NCBI RefSeq assembly: GCF_015674855.1
Contig: NZ_JADMLG010000024.1
Location: 1-64,000 of the forward strand
Origin: Nocardia bovistercoris
GTDB lineage: Bacteria; Actinomycetota; Actinomycetes; Mycobacteriales; Mycobacteriaceae
Direction: 5' to 3'
Length of the DNA: 64,000 bases
The notes under the pieces were generated by a model. It did not search any database, was not told where the DNA came from, and was given only the letters and a program-made list of their open reading frames with translations. Every line of letters starts with the position of its first letter. Within the stretch, counting starts at the first letter, position 1. The translations under genes and the position numbers were made by a program. Below are positions 34,249-41,948 of this stretch, one piece after another.

Positions 34249-35333
34249 AGGTAGAGCGTGGGGTTCCCCCAGGCCAGTGCGGGCAGATTCGCCGAACGCC
34301 CGACCGCGGCCCCGATCCCCGCGAGCAGCGGGCTGCCGACGGTATCGGGCCGGTAGGCGACCAACCGGAGCCGGAGCACACCCGACACGTCGCAGCGCAG
34401 GGTCACCGGATCGCCGAGGGTGACCTGGACCTGCTCCTGCGCGACATCGTCGGTGAAGATCTGGAAGAACCCGACCTGACGGGAGTCGGTGGCGTCGTCC
34501 AGGACGCCGACCACGGTCTCGAAGCGGCGGTAGGCGCGGCCGATGTTGTACTCGACCGCGCTGCGCGGATCGCCGCAGAACGACGAGCACCGGTGCACGA
34601 TGCTGTGGCCGTAGTGCACGCCGTTCAGCTCGGCGCTCGTCTCCCGCAGATCGCTGCCGCGCGAGACCGGGCGCAGCGCGTCGGTGAGCAGGGACGCCGC
34701 CGGACCCGTACCGGCGTTGGCCTGCGGGGCGTCGGCGGGGCGCGCACTCGCCCGCGCGCCCCCGGACTTCGCGGACGCCGAAGGCTGCCGGTCGTGACCG
34801 TGGTATGTGCCGAGCGGCGGGCGCGACTTCTGGGACGCCCCGTCGATGGTCTGGAGCAGTTCCTGCACACCCGCGCGCGTGAATTCCTCGATCACATAAT
34901 GTGATACCGAATACGGGAACAGGAAAGGCGGGATATCGGCGAGCGAACCGCCGGGCAGTACGACCGGGAGGAAGCGCGTGGTCGCCTCGTCCTGATTCTC
35001 GGTGAGCTGATCGAGAATGACGGCCGCCTCCAGCCGCACCCCGCGGCCCTGACCGGGCGGCACCTCGCCCGCGGCCCTGCGCCGGTACTCCGGCGAGGCG
35101 ATGACGAGCACGAAATCGACCGAACCGATCTGCCGTACCGCCCAGTCCGACCACTTGTGCCGTCCCGACGCCGCCCAGATGTCGAGTTCGACGTCGAGGC
35201 CGATCTCACTGCGCAGGAATGTGCAGAATTCCTCGACATGTTCTTTGTGCGCGTCGGAATCGTGCGCGTACGAGACGAATACGGTGGGGTTGGGCAGAAC
35301 GGGTCGCGCCATCGTCTCCGACTCGTCGATCAT
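34245..35333 (-). CDS. SEFIR-domain protein with NPCBM-like C-terminal domain
   Basis: About 362 residues. Residues 15-165 form a SEFIR (TIR-like) domain: VFVSYAHDSDAHKEHVEEFCTFLR, ELDIWAASGRHKWSDWAVRQI, DFVLVIASPEYRRRA and a late LPVVLPGG. A Ser/Ala-rich linker (about 190-235) leads to a domain resembling NPCBM/NEW2 (NGVHYGHSIVHRC, AYRRFETVVGVLDDATDS, DVSGVLRLRLVAY). There is no signal peptide, so the carbohydrate-binding-like domain would be cytoplasmic, which is unusual. ATG at 35333 follows an AAAGG; a longer start at 35408 is possible. It is divergent from a gene with a related tail. Confidence 0.8.
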   Translation of the reverse strand: MIDESETMARPVLPNPTVFVSYAHDSDAHKEHVEEFCTFLRSEIGLDVELDIWAASGRHKWSDWAVRQIGSVDFVLVIASPEYRRRAAGEVPPGQGRGVRLEAAVILDQLTENQDEATTRFLPVVLPGGSLADIPPFLFPYSVSHYVIEEFTRAGVQELLQTIDGASQKSRPPLGTYHGHDRQPSASAKSGGARASARPADAPQANAGTGPAASLLTDALRPVSRGSDLRETSAELNGVHYGHSIVHRCSSFCGDPRSAVEYNIGRAYRRFETVVGVLDDATDSRQVGFFQIFTDDVAQEQVQVTLGDPVTLRCDVSGVLRLRLVAYRPDTVGSPLLAGIGAAVGRSANLPALAWGNPTLYL

Positions 35334-35432
35334 GTTCACCCGATACCTTTCCACAGACCGATGGCCGGACCGGCGGTGTGCGCCGAAACCCACCGTATCG
35401 ACCGACATTCTCTGGCGGTGTAATTCGATCGA

Positions 35433-36305
35433 ATGAATTGTCGGGCGGTTTCGGACAATTCCGTTGCCAAGCCGGGAAGTCCTGCCGTATCGATGGATCC
35501 GGCCGCGCGCGTACGCCAGGTGTCACCACCGCGATCGGCGGCCGTCCCACGTATCCGACGAGGACTGGAGTCCGTCTTGAACTTCGCCAAGAAGAAGCCG
35601 CTGTGGATCGGCGTGATCACAGCGGCGACGCTGCTCGTCGTCACCTTGGCGAATATCGACGGCGCGTGGTCGTTCATCGACCGCATCACCGGGGACGACT
35701 CCGGCGGCGCGACGCAGATCGCCCGAACGCCCGCCCTGCCCCCCGCCACGACAACCACCACAACCGCCACCACAACCAGCGGGACGCCGACGAGCACGTC
35801 GACGACGAGCACGACCGGCGCCTCCACGAGCCCGAGCTCCACCCGCACGACGAGCGCCGAACCTCGTACCGCAGACGGCTGGTACGACCTGGTCGAATAC
35901 CAATCCGTCAGCTGGAACAACGGTTTCGACCCCGTCGACCCGATCCGCATCGGCGCCGCCAGCTTCCCGAGCAGCATCGTCGGCTACTACCCGTCGAGTT
36001 CTTCCGATCCGATGAACAAGGCCACCTGGACGATCGGCGGCGGCTGCGACCGGTTCTCCGCATGGATCGGCAAGGACTCCGAATCGTCGTCCTCCGCCGG
36101 TGTCGGCCGCTTCGTGATCAAGACCGACGATCGCGAGATCTACACCGCCGAGATGGCGATGAACGACGGCGCGCGCGAGGTCGACCTCGACATCTCCGGC
36201 GCGGTCCGCCTCACCCTGCTCGACACCCGCCGGTCCCAGGACGCCAAGAACGCCTGGGGCAGGCCCCGCGTCCACTGCGCGACCGCACCCGGCCGCAAAC
36301 GCTGA
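35433..36305 (+). CDS. Membrane-anchored NPCBM-like protein
   Basis: Up to 290 residues. A basic N-terminus precedes one membrane helix (LWIGVITAATLLVVTLA, about residues 57-73), a Thr/Ser-rich extracytoplasmic linker (TTTTTTATTTSGTPTS) that could be glycosylated, and a C-terminal NPCBM/NEW2-like domain (GWYDLVEYQSVSWNNG, GCDRFSAWIGKD, REVDLDISGAVRLTLLD). The same fold type ends the SEFIR protein encoded divergently 99 bases away, so the two may recognise related ligands on either side of the membrane. The exact start is uncertain: ATG at 35433 has no clear ribosome site and a TTG or GTG closer to the helix is possible. Confidence 0.75.
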   Translation: MNCRAVSDNSVAKPGSPAVSMDPAARVRQVSPPRSAAVPRIRRGLESVLNFAKKKPLWIGVITAATLLVVTLANIDGAWSFIDRITGDDSGGATQIARTPALPPATTTTTTATTTSGTPTSTSTTSTTGASTSPSSTRTTSAEPRTADGWYDLVEYQSVSWNNGFDPVDPIRIGAASFPSSIVGYYPSSSSDPMNKATWTIGGGCDRFSAWIGKDSESSSSAGVGRFVIKTDDREIYTAEMAMNDGAREVDLDISGAVRLTLLDTRRSQDAKNAWGRPRVHCATAPGRKR

Positions 36306-36324
36306 CACCGCACCTCCCGGGCCG

Positions 36325-36361
36325 AACCCCTTACCCGACAAGCACTTCCAGGTAAGGGGTT
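36325..36361. terminator. Bidirectional terminator hairpin
   Basis: AACCCCTTACC (36325-36335) pairs exactly with GGTAAGGGGTT (36351-36361) around a 15-base loop. It lies between the convergent NPCBM-like gene and gatA, so it can serve both. Confidence 0.8.
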
Positions 36362-36370
36362 GCTCCCGCG

Positions 36371-37843
36371 TCAGGCGATGGCGCCGCGCGCCGCCTCGTA
36401 GGCCGCGCCGACCCGGTAGAGGCGGTCGTCGGCCAGGGCGGGCGCCATGATCTGCAGGCCGACCGGAAGGCCGTCGTCCGCGCTCAGTCCCGACGGCACC
36501 GACATCGCCGGATGACCGGCCAGGTTGGTTGGCAGCGTGCACAGATCGGACAGGTACATGGCCAGCGGGTCGTCGACCTTCTCACCGAGCTTCCACGGCG
36601 TGAACGGGCTCGTCGGGGAGACAAGCACGTCGACCTGTTCGTAGGCGCGATCGAAATCGCGGGTGATCAGGGTGCGCACCTTCAGGGCCTGACCGTAGTA
36701 GGCGTCGTAGTAGCCCGCCGAAAGGGCGTAGGTGCCGATCATGATGCGGCGCTTGACCTCGGGGCCGAAACCCGCCGCGCGGGTGGCGGCCATGACCTGC
36801 TCGGCGCTGTGCGCGCCGTCGTCGTCGACGCGCAGGCCGTAGCGCATGGCGTCGAAGCGGGCCAGATTGGACGAGACCTCGCTCGGCATGACCAGGTAGT
36901 AGGCCGACAGCGCGTATTCGAAGTTCGGGCACGAGACCTCGACCACCTCGGCGCCGAGCTCCCGCAGCACCGCGACGGCCGCGTCGAAGGACGCGATCAC
37001 CCCGGATTGGTAACTGTCGGAATGCAATTCCTTGACCACGCCGACCTTCACGCCGCGCAGGTCACCGGCCGCGCCCGCGCGGGCCGCGGCGACCACGGGC
37101 GGCACCGGCACGTCGCGCGAGGTGGAATCGCGCGGGTCGTACCCGGCGATGACCTCGTGCAACAGCGCGGTGTCGAGGACGGTGCGCCCGCACGGGCCGC
37201 CCTGGTCGAGCGAGGACGCGCAGGCGACGAGGCCGTAGCGCGAGACCGTGCCGTAGGTGGGTTTGGTGCCGACGGTCGCCGTCACGGCGGCGGGCTGGCG
37301 AATGGAGCCGCCGGTGTCGGTGCCGATGGCGAGCGGCGCCTGGTGCGAGGCCAGCGCCGCGGCCGAACCGCCGCCGGAACCGCCGGGTATGCGGCTGGTG
37401 TCCCACGGGTTGCGGGTGGGGCCGTATGCCGAGTTCTCGGTGGAGGAGCCCATGGCGAACTCGTCCATATTGGTCTTGCCGAGGATCGGGATGCCCGCGG
37501 CCCGCAACCGCTCGGTGACCGTGGCGTCGTAGGGCGAAACCCAGCCTTCCAGGATCTTGGAGGCGCAGGTGGTCGGCGCGTCGACGGTGGTGAACACGTC
37601 CTTGAGCGCCAACGGAACCCCGGCCAGCGGCGAGGCGGGCGCCTTGCCGTCGGCCAGCGCCGTGTCCACCGCGGCGGCGGCGGCGAGCGCCTGTTCGGCG
37701 CCGATGTGCAGGAACGCGTGGATCTCGCCGTCCGCCTCGGCGATTCGATCCAGGTGCGCCCGGGTGACCTCGACCGAGGTGATCTCGCGCGCGTGGATCT
37801 GCTCGGCCAGCTCCGCCGCGGTGCGGGTGGTCAGATCGCTCAT
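36371..37843 (-). CDS. gatA: Asp-tRNA(Asn)/Glu-tRNA(Gln) amidotransferase subunit A
   Basis: A 490-residue amidase subunit that releases ammonia from glutamine for the GatCAB complex, which corrects misacylated Glu-tRNA(Gln) and Asp-tRNA(Asn). The amidase-signature triad is intact: Lys81 in LALKD, the cis-Ser in GGSGGGS (Ser156) and the nucleophile Ser180 in DTGGSIRQPA. The length is that of the family. It is translated after gatC with a 43-base gap. In M. tuberculosis pfkA and gatB follow directly; here the downstream neighbour is the convergent NPCBM-like gene, behind a terminator. Confidence 0.96.
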   Translation of the reverse strand: MSDLTTRTAAELAEQIHAREITSVEVTRAHLDRIAEADGEIHAFLHIGAEQALAAAAAVDTALADGKAPASPLAGVPLALKDVFTTVDAPTTCASKILEGWVSPYDATVTERLRAAGIPILGKTNMDEFAMGSSTENSAYGPTRNPWDTSRIPGGSGGGSAAALASHQAPLAIGTDTGGSIRQPAAVTATVGTKPTYGTVSRYGLVACASSLDQGGPCGRTVLDTALLHEVIAGYDPRDSTSRDVPVPPVVAAARAGAAGDLRGVKVGVVKELHSDSYQSGVIASFDAAVAVLRELGAEVVEVSCPNFEYALSAYYLVMPSEVSSNLARFDAMRYGLRVDDDGAHSAEQVMAATRAAGFGPEVKRRIMIGTYALSAGYYDAYYGQALKVRTLITRDFDRAYEQVDVLVSPTSPFTPWKLGEKVDDPLAMYLSDLCTLPTNLAGHPAMSVPSGLSADDGLPVGLQIMAPALADDRLYRVGAAYEAARGAIA

Positions 37844-37886
37844 ATCGCCACCGCCGGGTACGCGGTGTTCGTCGACAAGGCGGTGT

Positions 37887-38186
37887 TCATTCTCCCTCTC
37901 CCAGGATCTGCGGAACCATGAACCGCTGCTCTTCCACGGCGGGCGCGCCCGACAACGCCTCGCCGGGGGTGAGGCTCGGCCGCACCTCGTCGGATCGGGT
38001 CACGTTCGTGGCCGGATTCGGCGACGAGGTGGGCGGGACATCGGCGGCGGCGACCTCGGAGATGGTCCGCACGTGGCTCAGGATCGAATCCAGCTGTCCG
38101 GCGAACTGATCGAGTTCGGCGTCGGACAGCGCGAGCCGGGACAGCCGGGCGAGGTGTGCGACCTCGTCGCGGGAGATGGCGGGCAC
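37887..38186 (-). CDS. gatC: Asp-tRNA(Asn)/Glu-tRNA(Gln) amidotransferase subunit C
   Basis: A 99-residue subunit that wraps around GatA and links it to GatB. It contains ISRDEVAHLARLSRLALSD, FAGQLDSILSHV and the C-terminal VPQILGEGE, all typical. GTG at 38186 is chosen because AAAGGGG lies seven bases upstream and the resulting 99 residues equal the mycobacterial protein; an ATG at 38246 would add 20 residues without homology. It is divergent from the ACT-domain gene, with a 296-base promoter region between them. Confidence 0.92.
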   Translation of the reverse strand: MPAISRDEVAHLARLSRLALSDAELDQFAGQLDSILSHVRTISEVAAADVPPTSSPNPATNVTRSDEVRPSLTPGEALSGAPAVEEQRFMVPQILGEGE

Positions 38187-38482
38187 CGCGGGACCCCTTT
38201 CGGCATGGTCGGAGGTGGAAGTGCCGAGTGTGGAGAATTCGGCCATCGAACAGCCTAGCCCCCCGGTCGGACACCCCCTTCCCCACACCGGCGGTACGCC
38301 GACACACCCGGCGAACTAGAGCGACACGCCGCAATGACGCGAAATTGCCGCGTGGCGTTGCTCACTGGCCGCAGTTCGAGTCGATAACAGGCCCTCCGGG
38401 GTGTAAGTATTGCCGGACCGGGGTATCCGACGACCACGCTCGGCCGGCCACAGGTTCGGCAGGCTTTAGGAAAGGATCGCGC

Positions 38483-39133
38483 GTGTCATATCTGCTCCGC
38501 GTGCAACTTCCGGATCGCCCTGGAAGCCTCGGTGCCCTCGCGCTCGCACTCGGCTCCGTCGGCGCGGACATCCTCTCCCTCGACGTGGTGGAGCGCGGCG
38601 CGGGCTTCGCGGTCGACGACCTCGTCGTCGAGGTGCCGCCCAACGCACTGCCCGACACCCTCATCACCGCCGCCGAATCGCTCGGCGACGTGCACGTGGA
38701 CTCCATCCGGCCCTACTCGGGCGTGCTGGACACCCACCGCGAACTCGAACTCATCGACCAGGTCGCGGGCGCGCGCGACGACCGCATGCAGGTCCTCGTC
38801 GACGGGGTGCCACGGGTGCTGCGGGTCGGCTGGTGCACGATCATCGACCTCGGCCCGCAGGGCGCCTACCGGGTGGTCGGCAGTCAGAGCGCCCCGGAGA
38901 CCCAGGCCGGATCGGCGCCGTGGATGCCGCTGGACAAGCCGACCATCCTCGACCCCGAGGGCGAGTGGGTTCCGCAGATCTGGCGCGATATGGACACCAA
39001 ACTGGCCGCGGCCCCGCTCGGCGCCGGCGGCAAGGTGCTGCTGCTCGGTCGGCCGGGCGGCCCGGATTTCCGGCCGTCGGAGGTCGCCCGGCTCGGCTAC
39101 CTCGCGGGCATCGTGGCGGGCGTCCTCGGCTGA
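38483..39133 (+). CDS. ACT-domain amino-acid-binding protein (Rv3013-like)
   Basis: A 216-residue protein whose first 75 residues form an ACT domain (LLRVQLPDRPGSLGALALALGSVGADIL). The remainder contains TIIDLGPQGAYRVVGSQSAP and a C-terminal PDFRPSEVARLGYLAGIV. It corresponds in size and position to Rv3013, which lies between gatC and ligA in M. tuberculosis. The ligand is probably an amino acid; the function is unknown. The GTG start has AGGAAAGGA upstream. It is convergent with the GNAT gene, five bases apart. Confidence 0.88.
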   Translation: MSYLLRVQLPDRPGSLGALALALGSVGADILSLDVVERGAGFAVDDLVVEVPPNALPDTLITAAESLGDVHVDSIRPYSGVLDTHRELELIDQVAGARDDRMQVLVDGVPRVLRVGWCTIIDLGPQGAYRVVGSQSAPETQAGSAPWMPLDKPTILDPEGEWVPQIWRDMDTKLAAAPLGAGGKVLLLGRPGGPDFRPSEVARLGYLAGIVAGVLG

Positions 39134-39138
39134 ACTCG

Positions 39139-39651
39139 CTACGCGGCGGGCAGGTCGAGGCGCATCACGGTCAGCGCGTCGCCTGCGTCGGTGCGCCAAT
39201 CGCGTTCAGGGGTCGCGACGAATCCGAGGCGGTCGTAGATCCGGCGCGCGTCCACCATCGCGGGCATGGTGGTGAGCACAACGGCCGCGAAGCCCTCCGC
39301 CGCCCCGATCTCGATCACCTTGCGCACCAACGCGGTTCCCACACCGAGTCCGCGCACCGCCTTCGACACCGCGAGCATGCGGAATTCGATTTCACCCGGT
39401 CGCGCGACGTCGGCGTAGACGGTGCCTGGCCGCGCGACGGTGAGCGATCCGACGATCGCGCCCCCGTGCTCGGCGACCAGGATCTGCGCGTGCGCGGCGC
39501 GGCGCGCACCGTCGCCCAGTTCCGAGACATAGGGGCTCGACCTGCGGATATATCCTTCGCCCACATACACTTCGAGCGTCAGTTCTCCAACGGCGTCGAG
39601 GTCGTCCGGACGCGCGGTGCGGATCTGTGGCGTGGCGTCACTGTCACCCAT
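39139..39651 (-). CDS. GNAT-family N-acetyltransferase
   Basis: A 170-residue GNAT domain: an N-terminal IRTARPDDLDAVGELTLEVY, a central strand IEFRMLAVSKAVRGLGVGTALV with the acetyl-CoA pyrophosphate loop (RGLGVG), and the C-terminal ARRIYDRLGFVATPERDW. The substrate is unknown. ATG at 39651 is preferred; an ATG nine bases earlier is possible. It sits downstream of a small membrane protein gene on the same strand. Confidence 0.88.
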   Translation of the reverse strand: MGDSDATPQIRTARPDDLDAVGELTLEVYVGEGYIRRSSPYVSELGDGARRAAHAQILVAEHGGAIVGSLTVARPGTVYADVARPGEIEFRMLAVSKAVRGLGVGTALVRKVIEIGAAEGFAAVVLTTMPAMVDARRIYDRLGFVATPERDWRTDAGDALTVMRLDLPAA

Positions 39652-39716
39652 GGCCCGCATATTGCCACCCGGCCACCCGACCGCGGACCGGCTGAGAAAC
39701 AAGTCACAGACCCGAT

Positions 39717-40079
39717 TCAACCGCCGAGACCGGGGCGCGCACCCGGATGCGCAAGGCGCCAGCGGTCCGGTTTCCCCACCGGATACACCACAGCGATGTC
39801 GTCGCCGATGGCGGGCCAGCGCCGCACATCCCACGCGAAACGCCCGTAGACCACGGTGCTCGGCACCGAAGGCCCGGACAGTTCGCCGGTGATCGTCACA
39901 TACTGCTCCCCGTCGGCGTCGGGACACGGACTCACGCCGGTCACCGACAGCGATCCCGTCTCGATGGGTCGCGAACTCCCGAATCCGCCGCCGAACCGAC
40001 CGCCGCGACCGCGCAGATACAGCACAACCATGGCGATCAGCGTGGTGACCATCATGATCAGCATCGCGATTTCCAACAT
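39717..40079 (-). CDS. Small membrane-anchored protein
   Basis: A 120-residue protein with one N-terminal membrane helix (IAMLIMMVTTLIAMVVLYL) and a Gly/Arg-rich turn (GRGGRFGGGFGSSR). A soluble beta-rich part follows, with VSPCPDADGEQYVTITGELSG, FAWDVRRWPAIGDDIAVVY and KPDRWRL. I do not recognise a named family. It probably forms a two-gene unit with the GNAT gene 65 bases downstream. Confidence 0.72.
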   Translation of the reverse strand: MLEIAMLIMMVTTLIAMVVLYLRGRGGRFGGGFGSSRPIETGSLSVTGVSPCPDADGEQYVTITGELSGPSVPSTVVYGRFAWDVRRWPAIGDDIAVVYPVGKPDRWRLAHPGARPGLGG

Positions 40080-40130
40080 GGCACCAACTGTATGGCCGCG
40101 CGTGGTCAGGCCCGCGGCGCCGCGTCTCGA

Positions 40131-41363
40131 CTACAGCGCGTCGAGTTCGCTCGTCCCGTTCTCGGTGCGCCGCACCCGCCACAGCGCGGCATCCGACCGC
40201 CGCACGTCGCCGCCCAGGGCACACTCGTCACCGGTGAAGATGAGTTGAGCGCCACGGACATTCGTCTCCGCCGCCCGGAACAGGCCGATCAGCCCCGCGG
40301 TGAGTTCGGCGGGCAGGCGGGCGCCGATATCGTCCACCGCGAGCACCTTGCCCTCGTCGAGCGCGTCGAGCACATCCGGGAGCAGACCGAGCAGCGACAG
40401 GCCCGCCGCGGACTCGTCGGTGACGTCGAACGGCGTCTCGATGCCCGCGTGCACGAGATTCAGCCCGACCCCGCGACGCGCCACCATCCGCGTGTACAGG
40501 GCGTCGCGCGCGGCTCGCAGCGTGGTCAGTTCGCGGGCCAACACCAGTGCGGTCACACCGTGTTCGCGCTCCAGCTGGTCGGCGTGGCCGGGCGAGGTGG
40601 CGCACAAATCGACCTGTTTCGCGGTCCCGGCGATATCGGCGTCCAATTCGCGCAAATAGTCGGCATACATCGGGTCGGGCTCGGCGACCAGCACATCGGT
40701 GATGCCGAGACCCGCCGCCCGCAATTCGCCCAGCAACCGCGCGGCGCCGTCGGGTGAACGCGACAGGTACGCGCCGAGCCGATGCGCGACCTCCGCGGGC
40801 TCCGGCGTGCCTCGGCGCACCTCCAGCACCGAGGAGAACCACCGGTACGCGGGCACCAGCGCCTCGGCATACATCTGCCCCGCCAGACTCAGCAGCAGCG
40901 CGTTGGGTCGCACCAGCGGAACCAGCGCGGCGACACCGAACCGCGCGGCCTCGAACTGCGGACCGATCTTGATCTCGGTTCCCCTGCGTTCGAAGATGAT
41001 TCGCTTGCGCGAACGCGGATGCGTGTGCAGCCATTCGGCGGTCACGTCGACGGTGTCGAGGCGGAACCCGTAGGTGTAGGGGACGCCCTCGGCGACGAAA
41101 CCCGCCACGAACTCCGTCGGCCGGTCGGGATGGCCGAGGTGCGGGGTGCGCGCGGGTCCGGCGTAGGGATCCCAGCCGGTCACCGAATGCAGGACGGCGT
41201 CCCGCATCCGCGCCAACGCGTCGATCAGACTCGACTTGCCCGAGGCCGTCGCCCCGTAGATCGCCGTCACCGGCACCGGGATCGGTCCGCCGCCTCGCGT
41301 CAGCCGCAACTCCTGGGTTTCGGCCAGCGATCGGTGATTGGTCACCTGGAAACTGCGCAGCAT
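40131..41363 (-). CDS. AAA-family ATPase (AAA_15/AAA_21, OLD/RloC-like)
   Basis: A 410-residue ATPase starting MLRSFQVTNHRSLAETQEL, the typical opening of the AAA_15/AAA_21 group. Walker A is YGATASGKSSL, with a long insert between it and the C-terminal half. The C-terminal segment LAVDDIGARLPAELTAGLIGLF stands where the Walker B VDE-SLHP motif usually is, with Glu replaced by Asp-Ile. Several relatives act in phage defence (Abi, retron or Gabija/OLD-like systems), but no partner gene is adjacent, so defence is only a possibility. ATG at 41363 is chosen because GGGAAG then lies at ribosome-site distance. Confidence 0.78.
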   Translation of the reverse strand: MLRSFQVTNHRSLAETQELRLTRGGGPIPVPVTAIYGATASGKSSLIDALARMRDAVLHSVTGWDPYAGPARTPHLGHPDRPTEFVAGFVAEGVPYTYGFRLDTVDVTAEWLHTHPRSRKRIIFERRGTEIKIGPQFEAARFGVAALVPLVRPNALLLSLAGQMYAEALVPAYRWFSSVLEVRRGTPEPAEVAHRLGAYLSRSPDGAARLLGELRAAGLGITDVLVAEPDPMYADYLRELDADIAGTAKQVDLCATSPGHADQLEREHGVTALVLARELTTLRAARDALYTRMVARRGVGLNLVHAGIETPFDVTDESAAGLSLLGLLPDVLDALDEGKVLAVDDIGARLPAELTAGLIGLFRAAETNVRGAQLIFTGDECALGGDVRRSDAALWRVRRTENGTSELDAL

Positions 41364-41487
41364 GTCCGCCATACTTCCCGTTCGCCGGTCCCGGCTCCGA
41401 CATCGGCCCGGTGTCGCGGCCTGTCGACACGCTGCGACAAGTCCCGCGATCGGCGTTAGCATGCCTGAACGCGGCCGTTCGCCGCGT

Positions 41488-41523
41488 CGTTATCCGACTG
41501 ATGAGCGTTATCCGACTGATGAG
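41488..41523 (+). repeat. Two perfect 18-base tandem repeats
   Basis: CGTTATCCGACTGATGAG occurs twice head to tail (41488-41505, 41506-41523), ending ten bases before the start of the small secreted protein gene. It could be a duplicated operator or a recent slippage event. Confidence 0.85.
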
Positions 41524-41533
41524 GGTTCGCGTG

Positions 41534-41902
41534 ATGGGAACTGCCGCGATGGCAACTACTGTGCGTCGTCTTGTGATCCGAAGCGGCGTCGCCGTCGCGG
41601 TTGCCGCCGGATCGCTACTCGTGTTCGGCCCGCAGGCCGCCGCCGACGCACCGTGCCCCGACGGCACCGCGCGGATCTTCTTCAACAACTCGACCAACAT
41701 CTGCCAGGGCGCGGGCACCGCCACGTACTCCTCCCCGTGGGCCAGCCGGGTGTGCACCACCTCGGGCACCAAGGTCGTCATCGACACCACAGGCAAGCGC
41801 CGCGTCAACAAACGCCACATCGAACTCGACGGCGGCGGATACTGCACCCAGCTGGAACTGAACGGCCAGGAGAACGCCACCATCCAGGTCTCCCCCGCCT
41901 GA
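41534..41902 (+). CDS. Small secreted cysteine-containing protein
   Basis: A 122-residue exported protein. The signal peptide (VRRLVIRSGVAVAVAAGSLLVF) ends near QAAADA, and the mature protein has four Cys in DAPCPDG, STNICQGAG, SRVCTTSG and GGYCTQL, probably two disulfides. I do not recognise a named domain; similar short secreted proteins are common in Nocardia. ATG at 41534 follows a GAGGG ribosome site; a GTG directly before it is possible. A tandem 18-base repeat lies just upstream. Confidence 0.75.
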   Translation: MGTAAMATTVRRLVIRSGVAVAVAAGSLLVFGPQAAADAPCPDGTARIFFNNSTNICQGAGTATYSSPWASRVCTTSGTKVVIDTTGKRRVNKRHIELDGGGYCTQLELNGQENATIQVSPA

Positions 41903-41948
41903 GCCCCGTCTGCGACGGCCCGAAGCCCGCTCGACCCGAGGCGCGCCA

